Shown piece by piece: positions 1 through 9,045 of a stretch of DNA of 64,000 nucleotides. This DNA is from DASSNU01 sp035701265. GTDB lineage: Bacteria; Gemmatimonadota; Gemmatimonadetes; Gemmatimonadales; Gemmatimonadaceae. How positions within the stretch are numbered: the stretch's first letter is position 1; each line of letters opens with the position of its first letter. The notes beneath the pieces were generated by a model, which did not search any database, was not told the DNA's origin, and saw nothing but the letters and a program-made list of their open reading frames with translations. Made by a program: the position numbers and the translations under genes. The stretch covers positions 124,001 to 188,000 of the forward strand of contig DASSNU010000015.1 of assembly GCA_035701265.1 (NCBI GenBank), given 5' to 3'.

Positions 1-56
1 CGCACTCGACCTGCAAACTCCACGCCCCCTCCGTGTCGCGGAGGGAATGACTCCGG

Positions 57-1547
57 ATGCATCACGCTGAATTGCCCGCTGATCGGTCGCACGATCGCGC
101 GTCGCCGCTCGACGCTCCGTCGCCGCTCGATCTCGATCACGCCACCATGCAGCGCCTGGGGCGCGACGTGGCCGACCTGGTTGCCGCTCACCTCGCCACG
201 CTGCGCGATCAGCCGGTGATCCGCACGCTCGACCGGCCGGCCGCGCAAGCGCTGATCACCGCGCCGCCGCCGGAGCGGGGGATCGAGTTCGACCAGTTGA
301 TCGAGACGCTCCGCGAGCGCGTCTTCCCGTACGCGGTGCGCGAGCCGCATCCGGGCTTCATGGCGTACGTTCCCGGATGTCCCACCTTTCCCGCGCTGCT
401 CGGCGACTGGCTCGCCACCGGCTACAACTTCTTCGCCGGCGTGTGGTCGGTGGCGGCGGGCCCGAACGCGGTGGAGCTCACCGTGCTCGACTGGATGCGC
501 GAGTGGATCGGGATGCCCGAGGGCGCGGGGGGACTGCTCACCAGCGGCGGCTCGGTGGCCACGCTCACCGCGATGATCGCCGCGCGCCACGCCGTGGTGG
601 GAGACGACGCGTCGCTCATGCCGCGCCTCGCCATCTACACGTCGGACCAGGCGCACTCGTCGGTGGTGCGCGCGGCGTGGATCGCCGGCGTGCCGCGCGC
701 GCAGGTGCGACAGCTCCCGGTGGACGACGCGTACCGCATGCGCATGGATGCGCTGGAGGACGCGATCGCCCGCGACCGCGCGGCGGGACTCGTGCCGCTC
801 ATGATCGTGGCGAGCGCTGGGACGACGAACACCGGCGCAGTGGACCCGCTGCCGCAGCTCGCCGATCTGGCCGCGCGCGAGCGCGTGTGGCTGCACGTGG
901 ACGCCGCGTACGCGGGCTTCGCCGCCATGACCGAGCGCGGGCGCGCGCTGCTCGACGGACTGGGGCGCGCCGACTCCGTGACGCTCGATCCGCACAAGTG
1001 GCTCTACGTCCCCTTCGAGTGCGGATGTCTCCTCGCCAGCGATCCCGCGCGGTTGCGCGACGCGTTCACGATCATCCCCGAATACCTGCACGACGTGCGC
1101 GCGGCGGGCGCGAACGTGAACTTCGCCGACTACGGCGAGCAGCTCACCCGCTCCGCGCGCGCGCTCAAGGTGTGGCTCTCCGTGTCGTACTTCGGCACGG
1201 CCGCGCTCCGCCGCACGATCGAGAGCCGCATCGCGCTCGCCGAGGAGGCCGAGCGTCTGTTGCGCGCGGAGGAAGGGATCGAGATCCTGTCTTCCGCGCA
1301 GCTCGCCGTGCTCTGCTTTCGCATGCACCCGGCCGGCATGGACGATCCTGCCGCGCTCGACGCGCTGAACGAGCGCGTGCTCGCGGCGGTGGCGCAGGGC
1401 GGGCGCGTGTATCTTTCCTCCACGCGTCTCCGCGGGGCGTTCGCGCTCCGCATCTGTGTGCTCGGCTTCCGCACCACGGCCGGCGACATCCGCGCGCTCG
1501 TGCGCGCCGTGACGTCGGCCGCGCGCGATGCACTGCCGCAACCGTGA
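57..1547 (+). CDS. Pyridoxal-dependent aromatic amino acid decarboxylase
   Basis: 496 aa, the normal length for group II PLP decarboxylases (AADC/tyrosine/tryptophan decarboxylase family). The PLP lysine is K314 in DPHKWLYVPFECG, and the cofactor-binding HVDAAYAG (H280, D282) and substrate-loop REPHPGF (about 95-101) are intact. It would decarboxylate an aromatic L-amino acid to the amine in the cytoplasm; which amino acid cannot be told from sequence alone. The ATG at 57 lies about 30 residues ahead of the conserved region, so a later start such as the ATG for residue 31 is possible. fabI follows 15 bp downstream on the same strand, so the two may be co-transcribed although no functional link is obvious. 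Family is sure; substrate is not. Confidence 0.92.
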   Translation: MHHAELPADRSHDRASPLDAPSPLDLDHATMQRLGRDVADLVAAHLATLRDQPVIRTLDRPAAQALITAPPPERGIEFDQLIETLRERVFPYAVREPHPGFMAYVPGCPTFPALLGDWLATGYNFFAGVWSVAAGPNAVELTVLDWMREWIGMPEGAGGLLTSGGSVATLTAMIAARHAVVGDDASLMPRLAIYTSDQAHSSVVRAAWIAGVPRAQVRQLPVDDAYRMRMDALEDAIARDRAAGLVPLMIVASAGTTNTGAVDPLPQLADLAARERVWLHVDAAYAGFAAMTERGRALLDGLGRADSVTLDPHKWLYVPFECGCLLASDPARLRDAFTIIPEYLHDVRAAGANVNFADYGEQLTRSARALKVWLSVSYFGTAALRRTIESRIALAEEAERLLRAEEGIEILSSAQLAVLCFRMHPAGMDDPAALDALNERVLAAVAQGGRVYLSSTRLRGAFALRICVLGFRTTAGDIRALVRAVTSAARDALPQP

Positions 1548-1562
1548 ACGCCTGGAGCTGAC

Positions 1563-2486
1563 ATGCTACCGATCGATCTCTCCGGACGCCGCGCGCTCGT
1601 GGCCGGCGTGGCGGACGACAACGGCTACGGGTTCGCCATCGCGAAGGCGCTGGCCGAAGCGGGCGCATCGGTGTGCGTGGCCACCTGGCCACCCGCGCTC
1701 ACCATCTTCCGCAATCTGCTCGAGCGCGGAAAGCTGGACGACTCGCGTCGCATGGCCGGCGGCACGATGCTCGAGTTCGAGCGGATCTACCCGCTCGATG
1801 CCGCCTTCACCACGCTCGCCGACGCGCCCGCGGAGTTGCGCGAGAACAAGCGCTACCGCGACACGGGCGATTTCTCCATCGAGGGGCTGGCCGCGCAGCT
1901 CGTGCGGGACTTCGGCGAGCGCCCGCTCGACGTGCTCGTGCACTCGCTGGCCAACGGTCCGGAGGTGAAGAAGCCGCTCCTCGACACGAGCCGGCAGGGC
2001 TACCTGGATGCGGTGAGCGTGAGCGCGTACTCGCTGGTGGGAATGGTGTCGCGGCTGGGACCGCTCATGCGCGCCGGCGGCTCCGTCCTCTCGCTCACGT
2101 ACATGGCGTCAGAGCGCGCGATCCCCGGCTACGGCGGCGGGATGTCGAGCGCGAAGGCGGCGCTCGAGAGCGACACGCGCACGCTCGCGTACGAGGCCGG
2201 GCGCCGCTTCGGAATTCGTATCAACACCATCTCCGCGGGACCGCTCGCCTCGCGCGCCGCCAGCGCGATCGGGATCATCGACCGGATGGTCGAGTACTGC
2301 CGCGCCAACTCACCGCTCCCCGAAGCGGTGACCGCGCGCGAGGTCGGCGCCGCGGCGGCTTTCCTCGCCAGCCCGCTCGGCAGCGGCATCACCGGGAGCG
2401 TGGTGTACGTGGACAAGGGATACCACGCGATGGGAATGGCCGTGGCGTCTGACGTGGCCGCGGCGGCCAATACGCAGCCCGCCTGA
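1563..2486 (+). CDS. fabI: Enoyl-[acyl-carrier-protein] reductase, plant-type FabI
   Basis: 307 aa short-chain reductase that catalyses the last step of each fatty-acid elongation cycle, reducing enoyl-ACP with NADH. The N-terminal nucleotide site VAGVADDNGYGFAIA is the FabI variant of the Rossmann glycine motif. Active-site tyrosines Y180 (LTYMASERAIPG) and Y190 and lysine K198 (GGGMSSAKAAL) are present. The insertion around residues 55-108 (including RYRDTGDFSIEG) is what separates plant/chlamydial-type ENRs from the shorter E. coli type (about 262 aa). A GGAG lies a few bases before the ATG (cctggagctgac). Presumed essential housekeeping gene; the call is firm. Confidence 0.95.
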   Translation: MLPIDLSGRRALVAGVADDNGYGFAIAKALAEAGASVCVATWPPALTIFRNLLERGKLDDSRRMAGGTMLEFERIYPLDAAFTTLADAPAELRENKRYRDTGDFSIEGLAAQLVRDFGERPLDVLVHSLANGPEVKKPLLDTSRQGYLDAVSVSAYSLVGMVSRLGPLMRAGGSVLSLTYMASERAIPGYGGGMSSAKAALESDTRTLAYEAGRRFGIRINTISAGPLASRAASAIGIIDRMVEYCRANSPLPEAVTAREVGAAAAFLASPLGSGITGSVVYVDKGYHAMGMAVASDVAAAANTQPA

Positions 2487-2518
2487 GCACCCCGCGTCAG
2501 AACGCCGACTGCTCCGCG

Positions 2519-5296
2519 TCAGAACGCGAACTTGAGCCGCGCGTAGATGCTCGTCTGCTCCACGCTCCGCGCCAGCGAGAGCGTGGCCACGCGCGAGTGG
2601 TTGGGGAGCGCGAACCACAGCCCGCCCCCCGCGCTGCTGTGCCAGGGTCCTGGAGACACGCCGTCCACGAACACGCGCCCCATGTCGTACAGCCCCAGCA
2701 CGCCCACGTCCATGGGGATGACGATCTTCGCGCGCGCGACCGGCACGCGCAGCTCGGTGTCGAGAAAGACCGACGCGTCGCCCGCGAACCGCTGCGTGTG
2801 ATACCCGCGCACCGAGTGGCTGCCGCCCAGGAACGCGCTCTCGCGGAACGGTGCATCCCCCCACACCTTCTCCCCCCCGGCGCGCAGCGCGAGCACCGGC
2901 TCGGTAGGAAGCGGGAGTGCGCGGTAGAGCACGCCGGAGAGCAGCGCACCGCCGAACGCCGAGCGCACGTCGAGCAGTGACGGGAAGACGCGCCCCTCGA
3001 GCGTGACCGAGCCGCCGCGCGTGGGGAGCGCCGTGGGCGGCGTGCGATCCCACTCCAGCCGCGCCACCATTCCCGTCTCGTCGAACGTGCCGCTTCCGTA
3101 CGGCGCCAGACTGTCGAGCAGCGTCCCGGCCGTCTCGTACGGGCGGTACGTGCGCAGCGTGGGACCCACGTCGATCGACAGCGTGCGCGTGGGGAGCAGG
3201 CGCACCATCGTCTCCAGCCGGTACTCCTGCTGCTGCGTGCGGTAGAAGAGATCGTCGCCCACGTTGCGCGTGCGATTGCCGAAGCCGTAGAAGCGCGTCA
3301 CGTCGCCGCGCGATGCGAAGCCGTAGAGTCGCCCGTACACCTTCCGTCCGGCGAGCGGGAAGAGATACTCGGCGTCGCCGCGCAGCGCGCCCGTGCCGGT
3401 GGCGTAACCTCCCTGCACCAGGAAGCGCGTCTTCCACGGGTAGTAGCGGAAGCCGTAGCCATGACGCACCAACCCGGCGCCCACGTACACACCCAGGTTG
3501 TGCCCCACCGCCAGCACCGGAACCGGAGACCAGTGCGACCCCCAATCGCGCGCCGGCGCCTGGTGCGAGAGCGTGGCCGAGTCGAGCGGCTGCGTCCACT
3601 CCGTGCGATCCACGTGCGTGCCACCCGCGGTGAGGAAACGGTTCTCTCCGCGCCCGTCGTGGAGGAACGTGCGGCCGCTCTCGCCATCGGCGCGGTCGTC
3701 GAGCACGTCGTCGCTCCCGCCGCCGACGATGTGCACCTCGATGCCGCTGTGCCCGCGCCCGCGCACCACCGCGCGGTCGTCCCCCCCGTGCAGGTAGATG
3801 CGCACCTCGTGCGTCTCGCCGCGGGTGAAGGTGCGCGCGAAGTACGGCACGCCGGAGGGAGGATCGTCCGCGTCGTTCTCCGGTCCGCCATCTCCCACGC
3901 GCGCGGTCGCTTCGGGCTGGGGCTCGGGCGCGTACAGCTCGACGCGCACGTGGCTGTCATCCACGCGCGTCACCACGGCCAGATCCGCCTCGTCGGTGGC
4001 GTGCACGTCCACCCATCCGGCAAGCATGCGATAGAAATCGCGCGCCATCGTCACCATGGCGTCGCGCCGCGCGCGCAACGCACGCCGGAACTCCTCTCCC
4101 ACGCGCTGCTCGTACGCGGGCGGCATGCGCGAGACCGCCGCGTCGATCACCGAGTCGGTGAGGCGCGCGCGCAGATCCTCCGCCACGCGCACGAAGGTGG
4201 ACTCCGGCAGCTCGGAAAGCAGCCGGCGGTCCAGCGCGCGTCCACTCCATGTGGCGTGCAGGATGCCGGGATACTCGTCGCGAAAGTACGTGTAGTTGGG
4301 AAAGACGCGTCGGGCGAGCGCGCCACCCACTCCGCCCATGCGCGAGAATGCCCAATCTCGGTCCGTGGGGATCGGCTCCCAGCGCGTGCGCACGCCATCG
4401 CGGTACGCCGCCCATCGCCACTGTTCCGGGTGACGATCCCAGTCCCCCACGTACACGTCCATCAGCCGCGCGCGGAGGAACGCCGGCGCATCCACGCGGT
4501 TCGACGCCGAGTCTTCCACGCGCTCGAGCATCTTGTCGGAGTCCACCACCTTGGTGGAGTTACCGAAGCCGCGCGTGTCGTGCGCTCCTTCGTCCGGTTT
4601 CTCCTCGATGGTGCCGAGCACCCAGCGCATGGAGTCGCGGAACGCGCCCAGGCGCGGATCGTCGGGGATCACGCGCGCAACCGGATGCGGGTGCATCACG
4701 CCCGCCGCATCCAGGAGCGGCGTCAGGATCACCGGCGCCATCGGGAACATCGTGCTGATCTGATCGCCGAAGATGTGGCTCACCACGGTGTGGTGCAGCG
4801 TCGAATCGAGCGACCCGGTCGCGTTCTTGTCCACGGAACGGAAGCGGTATTCGCGCCCATCCGCGCCGCGGAAATGGAGTCCCACCGTCTGGTGACCGCC
4901 GCCTTCCTCGGTGGCCGTCAGTCCCCCCGCGTACTCGTCGAAGTCGAGCAGCTTGACGGTGACCGGCAGCGGCCAGAGATCGCGGTATCCGTTTCCGAAG
5001 AGAAAGACCCTGAACCATCCTGGCGTGTAGCCCGTGCCCGCCTGCACCACGGCGGAGTCGCCGTGCACCTCCAGTACGCGCGTCGTCAGCCCGTGATGCG
5101 TCACGCCGGCCGGGTTCGCGCGTGTCACGTGTACGACGTCGCCCGCCGCGCTGTCCCGCACGCTATCGCGCCGCCGCCCCGTGCTGTCCTGCGCACGGAG
5201 CGTCCGCGCGCCGGACGCCACGAGCAGGAACACGACCGCGCCCACAATGGCCGCCGAGCGTGCGCGGGGCGTGTCGCGATTACGGAGCGGCGTCAT
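2519..5296 (-). CDS. Secreted outer-membrane protein: kinase-like middle region plus Omp85-like C-terminal barrel
   Basis: 925 aa. Residues 1-36 look like a signal peptide (hydrophobic 15-30, then LRAQ). Residues about 140-330 contain SVDKNATG (K157), GDWDRHPEQWRW (284-295) and PIPTDRDWAF (308-317); this series of a lysine, an Asp/His motif with W, and DRDxAF resembles the arrangement in HipA/FAM20/PI-kinase-like folds, but that match is my inference. About 470-570 is a Gly/Asp/Arg-rich linker. From about 590 to the end there are alternating aromatic strands, an Omp85 loop-6-like VRGYHTQRF near residue 830, and a terminal phenylalanine (ARLKFAF) as in BAM-inserted barrels. Its start overlaps the stop of the upstream lipoprotein gene by ATGA (5293-5296), so the two are translationally coupled. 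Function unknown; the call rests on architecture only. Confidence 0.8.
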   Translation of the reverse strand: MTPLRNRDTPRARSAAIVGAVVFLLVASGARTLRAQDSTGRRRDSVRDSAAGDVVHVTRANPAGVTHHGLTTRVLEVHGDSAVVQAGTGYTPGWFRVFLFGNGYRDLWPLPVTVKLLDFDEYAGGLTATEEGGGHQTVGLHFRGADGREYRFRSVDKNATGSLDSTLHHTVVSHIFGDQISTMFPMAPVILTPLLDAAGVMHPHPVARVIPDDPRLGAFRDSMRWVLGTIEEKPDEGAHDTRGFGNSTKVVDSDKMLERVEDSASNRVDAPAFLRARLMDVYVGDWDRHPEQWRWAAYRDGVRTRWEPIPTDRDWAFSRMGGVGGALARRVFPNYTYFRDEYPGILHATWSGRALDRRLLSELPESTFVRVAEDLRARLTDSVIDAAVSRMPPAYEQRVGEEFRRALRARRDAMVTMARDFYRMLAGWVDVHATDEADLAVVTRVDDSHVRVELYAPEPQPEATARVGDGGPENDADDPPSGVPYFARTFTRGETHEVRIYLHGGDDRAVVRGRGHSGIEVHIVGGGSDDVLDDRADGESGRTFLHDGRGENRFLTAGGTHVDRTEWTQPLDSATLSHQAPARDWGSHWSPVPVLAVGHNLGVYVGAGLVRHGYGFRYYPWKTRFLVQGGYATGTGALRGDAEYLFPLAGRKVYGRLYGFASRGDVTRFYGFGNRTRNVGDDLFYRTQQQEYRLETMVRLLPTRTLSIDVGPTLRTYRPYETAGTLLDSLAPYGSGTFDETGMVARLEWDRTPPTALPTRGGSVTLEGRVFPSLLDVRSAFGGALLSGVLYRALPLPTEPVLALRAGGEKVWGDAPFRESAFLGGSHSVRGYHTQRFAGDASVFLDTELRVPVARAKIVIPMDVGVLGLYDMGRVFVDGVSPGPWHSSAGGGLWFALPNHSRVATLSLARSVEQTSIYARLKFAF

Positions 5297-6264
5297 GGCG
5301 CCCCCCCTCCGCGCGCGAGGGGAGGGTAGAGCGTAATCCGCCCGCGTCCGCCGGCGCCTTCGTCCGCGATCGCCAGGGTGCCGTCGCGCAGGATGGCGAT
5401 CCCTTCCGGCTGCGGATGCGCGTGCGGAGACAACCGCGCCACGCGCACCAGCGCGCCGCGTTGCGTCATCTCGAGCAGCACGCGCTCGCGCGCGGCGAGC
5501 ACGAGCAGGTGCCCGCTCCGCGGATCGATCGCGATCGCCGACGGATGCAGCGCGTCCCCTCGCACACTGTCACCGAACAGCGAGCTGAAGGGGACGCTGA
5601 CGCGCGGCAGGGAGTCCGGACGGAGCGTCGCTATCGGGACGGCGAAGATGACCAATCGCCCGGTGAGCGACGAACCGCGCGTCTGCTTGCACGGGAGAAG
5701 CAGCGACTGGGTAGCGCCATCGTATTCCAGCCCTTCCAGCTCGCACTGCGATCCCAGCCCGGTCACGACACTACGCTCCGTTGCGCCGCTCTCCCCCGCG
5801 TACTCCAGGAGCGTTCCCGTGCTGGTGGAGAGAATCACGTGTCCCTCCGCCACCGCGATCCCCTCGAAGTCGCCGCGCGGCGCATCGCGCTGCGCCTGCC
5901 CTGCCGCATCGCGCACGGCGTCCGGCCAGCGGGGGCGCACGCTGCCGGTCCGCGGATCGATGACCGATACGGCGCCCGTTTCATCGTCGTGCGCGAGCAG
6001 TGCGCCGTCCCCAGCCACCGCGAGCCCGGACACCTCGCGCAGCGACACGGGGAGCGCGAGCTGGCGCGCCCGCGCGGCGTCGAGATCGTAGCGGCCAAAG
6101 CGGGAATCCGCGGATTGCGCGGAGCAGCCGGCCACCGGAGAGAGCGCGAGCACCGAAGCCGCCACCGCCACACCGGTGGCACGCCACCGCCGCCACCCAC
6201 TCCCCCGGTGTCTCCGATACCCGTCGCCCCATTCCGCTACATCCCGTCCGGCAACTGCACGCAT
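5293..6264 (-). CDS. SdiA-regulated-type beta-propeller lipoprotein
   Basis: 323 aa. A basic N-terminus is followed by a hydrophobic stretch ending SPVAGC, a plausible lipobox, so the mature protein is probably a lipoprotein anchored outside the inner membrane. The rest has the repeated blade pattern of SdiA-regulated/YjiK-like propellers: LREVSGLAV, FEGIAVAEG, CELEGLEYD, HPSAIAIDPRSGHLLVL, PEGIAILRDGTLAIADEG. Members are thought to bind ligands or act as esterase-like proteins; the biochemical role is not settled. It ends inside the start codon of the outer-membrane protein gene, making a two-gene operon. The start is uncertain: there is no strong ribosome-binding site, and internal GTGs around residues 32-34 would give a shorter signal peptide. 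Confidence 0.75.
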   Translation of the reverse strand: MRAVAGRDVAEWGDGYRRHRGSGWRRWRATGVAVAASVLALSPVAGCSAQSADSRFGRYDLDAARARQLALPVSLREVSGLAVAGDGALLAHDDETGAVSVIDPRTGSVRPRWPDAVRDAAGQAQRDAPRGDFEGIAVAEGHVILSTSTGTLLEYAGESGATERSVVTGLGSQCELEGLEYDGATQSLLLPCKQTRGSSLTGRLVIFAVPIATLRPDSLPRVSVPFSSLFGDSVRGDALHPSAIAIDPRSGHLLVLAARERVLLEMTQRGALVRVARLSPHAHPQPEGIAILRDGTLAIADEGAGGRGRITLYPPLARGGGAP

Positions 6265-6641
6265 CCGCCATCACCCCTTCCGGTTCCGCGCGCGCCGCTC
6301 TTTCGTCCTCACGACCGCGGCGCACCCCTCCAGCCGGCTCCCGCTTCGATCCATGGCGTACCGCCACCGCGTCAGATCGCGGGAAATGCCCGCCTCGGCC
6401 GTCAGAAGGGCAACTTCCAAGCCCGGACGGACGGAGGCGGGAAGCGGACTTGACGCCGCGAGCGGTCCATGGCTACTTGCGGGGCGCTGGAGGCGGCCAA
6501 GTCCCGCCGCCCGGCCGCCACCCGCACCTCGGCTCCCTCCGCCAGCGGCAACTCGCCGCGCGCTCTCCGCCGCTCCGTCCGTTCGTCGTCCCGCTCGACC
6601 GTCGTACAGGAACGCCTCGGTTCCCTTCTCCCCCGCGCCTG
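6265..6641. other. Intergenic region between divergent genes
   Basis: About 377 bp between the SdiA-type lipoprotein (minus) and the flippase-like gene (plus). It should carry promoters for both, but I see no convincing -35/-10 pair, repeat or RNA. Open frames here are high-GC shadows. Confidence 0.4.
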
Positions 6642-7682
6642 GTGACCCCTCGCCGCTGGTTTCTCACCTTCGCGTCCTTCGCCGCCGCGATCGCGGTCTC
6701 CGTGCACGTGATGCGCTCCACGTGGCCGGGACATGGCTCGCCGGCCACTCTTCCTCTGCGCGCACACCTGCTCGCCCTCGCCGCAGTGGGGCTCGACATC
6801 GTGTTCCGCGCGTGGAAGCTGCAGCTGAGCGCCGGCGCGCTCCGCCTCTCGCTCCCCTTCACCGCCGCGATGCGCACGAGTCTGGGCGGCGACTTCGGCG
6901 CGGCCGTCACTCCCGCGCGAGCGGGCGCGGAGCCGGCACGCTTTCTCGTCCTCATGCAGACGGGAATCGGCAGCGCGGGCGTGGTGCTCGTGATGTTCGC
7001 CGAGCTCTTTCTCGAGATGCTGTCGCTGGTCGTGATCGTCGCGCTCTGCGCCGTGCTCTTTCACGGCTCGGGGACGATGCTGGCCGGCGTGGTGGGGATG
7101 GTGGGCGCCTACGCGGCGCTGGTGCTCGGCGTAGGTGCGGCGGGAGTGCTCCTCTCCACGCGGAACGCCAACGGTCCCCCGCCGGCGTGGGCGGCGCAAC
7201 TGGGATTGCACGCCGGGCGGTGGCGCGCCGTGCAGCGATCGCTCCGGAACCTGCGCAGCGGCATCGCCTCACTCCGCCACGCGCGGGTGGGACTGCTCGC
7301 GGCCGCGCTCGGCACATCGGTGATTCACGTGGCGTTGCGGCTGGCGGTGCTCCCCGCGCTGGTGTACGCCTCGGGCGTGCACGTCCACGCGCCGCTCGCT
7401 CCGCTCGTGATCTGGCCGCTCGCGCTCTTCTATGGCGGCGTGGTGGCGCCCGTGCCGGGTGGCGGCGGGTTCATCGAGATCGTCTTCGCGACCACGCTCA
7501 GCAAGACCATCCCCGCGGCCATCTTCGCCGCGAGTCTCCTCTGGTGGCGCGTGTACACCTTCTACCTGTACGTGGCGCTCGGCGCGCTGGCGGCGGGGCG
7601 GACCGCCATGCGCGCGCTGAGCAGCGGCGGCGTGGTGCAGCCTATGGTTGAGGAAGCTGCGGTGGCGGAAGCAGCTTCCTGA
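6642..7682 (+). CDS. LPG synthase/flippase-like integral membrane protein (UPF0104/AglD2 family)
   Basis: 346 aa from the GTG at 6642, chosen because the first membrane helix (FLTFASFAAAIAVSVHVM) begins right after it and the upstream frame looks non-coding. About eight hydrophobic helices follow. Family signatures are RAWKLQLSAGAL near residue 60, the SLGGDFGAAVTPARAGAEPAR motif near 85-105 (the family's PxRxGE-type segment) and VAPVPGGGGFIEIVFATTL near 270. Relatives include the transmembrane part of MprF and mannosyl/lipid-flippase homologues, so lipid or glycolipid handling at the inner membrane is likely. No synthase domain is attached. The 3' end overlaps the 3' end of the convergent anti-sigma gene by 41 bp. 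Confidence 0.82.
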   Translation: MTPRRWFLTFASFAAAIAVSVHVMRSTWPGHGSPATLPLRAHLLALAAVGLDIVFRAWKLQLSAGALRLSLPFTAAMRTSLGGDFGAAVTPARAGAEPARFLVLMQTGIGSAGVVLVMFAELFLEMLSLVVIVALCAVLFHGSGTMLAGVVGMVGAYAALVLGVGAAGVLLSTRNANGPPPAWAAQLGLHAGRWRAVQRSLRNLRSGIASLRHARVGLLAAALGTSVIHVALRLAVLPALVYASGVHVHAPLAPLVIWPLALFYGGVVAPVPGGGGFIEIVFATTLSKTIPAAIFAASLLWWRVYTFYLYVALGALAAGRTAMRALSSGGVVQPMVEEAAVAEAAS

Positions 7683-9045
7683 TCTCCAGCAGCTCCGCCG
7701 TGGAGAAGGGACCCGACAGCTTGTACGTCGTCCCCAGTGGCCCCATCCAACTGACGGAGTGCATTCCGGGGATCATCCGGTCGTCCAGCAGCGCATCGGC
7801 GTTGGGGACGTCGAGCCGCCGCCCGGTGAATGTCTGCAGCGGAACCGTGGCCCCTTCGGGAAGGACGTCCGTCACCATCAGCGTCACGTAGTCGCCGGAC
7901 GTGAGCTGGTACAGGCGGACGCGAATGGTCGTGCGCCCGTCCAGCCGGAACGTGCTCGAGACGAGACGGAGCCGCTCCACCGCGCCGTCGGCCGACATCC
8001 CGCTGGACGCATCGCTGCGGAAGCGCGTCGTCTCGGTGCGTCCCATCATCATCCCCGGCACCACGTTGCTCCCCGCCGCGCGCGGCGACGGCTGCGCGGA
8101 ATCCGTGCCCGATCTGGCCAGACTTGTCGCGGCGCCGCCCCCGCCGGAGATGGCATCCTGCATGAGCTCGTGCTCGAGCGCTTCCTTGGTCTCCAGGTAG
8201 CGCACGACCACCGTGGTGTCCGGCGCGCCCCCCTCCGCACGCGTGGTCGAGCGATCCACCGCCTCGGCGGCCCGCTGATACTGCGCCAGCCCGTTGCGCC
8301 GCGATCCGTCATCGACGCTCGCAAGCGCCGTCGACGGCACCGTCGCCAAGCTGTCGGCCATCACCATCGGCGCGACGGACTTTTCCTGCGGCACCGACGC
8401 GAGCTGCGCGCCAGAGCTCACGCTGCGGCTGCGGCTCGGCACATCGCGCTCCGCACTCTCCGTGGCGCGGCGTGGCGCGGCCGCCGGCGCAGCGGGCGCG
8501 CGGGCTGCCATCAGATCGCTCGTCGCCGCGCCCGTGGTGCGCACGTTCGGCGCGGAGGACACCGCGAAGGTGTCGAGAGCAGCAGCCGTGTTCGGCACGG
8601 CGCCCACGGGCGTGGACGGCGCGTGGCGTGTATCCTCGCTCGCGTTCGCGAGCACGGATCGCGCGTCGCCGTCACCATGTGCGACGCGCCCTTTGCCCGT
8701 GAAGAGCAGACGTCCCCCGACCGCCGTTCCGACGGCGACGAACGCCGCCACGGCCGCCACGCGGCGCGCGCGCGCCGAGCCCAACCACCGCGACGCACTC
8801 CCGACCCAACGCCTGCCACGCCCACCGCCGTTTGCGTTCCTCGCCGCAGGCGGGATCACACCCGCCGGCACCGCATCCAGCGTGGCGAGAATGCGCGACG
8901 AAGCGGCGATCAGCCCCCGTGCTTCCGCCACCGCGGCGGCGCACTCCTCGCACGTCAACACGTGCGCCTCCACCTCGCGCTCCGCCTGTGCAGGCAGCGC
9001 GTGGTCGAGCCACGAGTGAATCATCCCCTCGTCAAGATGCCGCAT
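7642..9045 (-). CDS. Anti-sigma factor with zinc-finger (ZAS) and long extracytoplasmic domain
   Basis: 467 aa. The N-terminal cytoplasmic part carries the ZAS signature H28-x3-C32-x2-C35 (EAHVLTCEECAAAV), used to bind and hold an ECF sigma factor. One membrane helix follows at about 95-115 (RVAAVAAFVAVGTAVGGRLL). The remaining 350 residues are outside: a low-complexity Ala/Ser/Thr section, then a folded C-terminal part with LRLVSSTFRLDGRTTIRVRL. The ATG at 9045 lies inside the sigma-factor gene, 14 bp before its end, indicating coupled translation with the sigma partner. Inferred role: sensing an envelope signal and releasing the sigma factor. The extracytoplasmic domain matches nothing I recognise. 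Confidence 0.85.
   Translation of the reverse strand: MRHLDEGMIHSWLDHALPAQAEREVEAHVLTCEECAAAVAEARGLIAASSRILATLDAVPAGVIPPAARNANGGGRGRRWVGSASRWLGSARARRVAAVAAFVAVGTAVGGRLLFTGKGRVAHGDGDARSVLANASEDTRHAPSTPVGAVPNTAAALDTFAVSSAPNVRTTGAATSDLMAARAPAAPAAAPRRATESAERDVPSRSRSVSSGAQLASVPQEKSVAPMVMADSLATVPSTALASVDDGSRRNGLAQYQRAAEAVDRSTTRAEGGAPDTTVVVRYLETKEALEHELMQDAISGGGGAATSLARSGTDSAQPSPRAAGSNVVPGMMMGRTETTRFRSDASSGMSADGAVERLRLVSSTFRLDGRTTIRVRLYQLTSGDYVTLMVTDVLPEGATVPLQTFTGRRLDVPNADALLDDRMIPGMHSVSWMGPLGTTYKLSGPFSTAELLEIRKLLPPPQLPQP

Noticed and set aside
3461..5329. 622-codon plus-strand open frame
   Set aside because: Antisense to the Omp85-like gene; His/Arg/Val-rich with no conserved motif.
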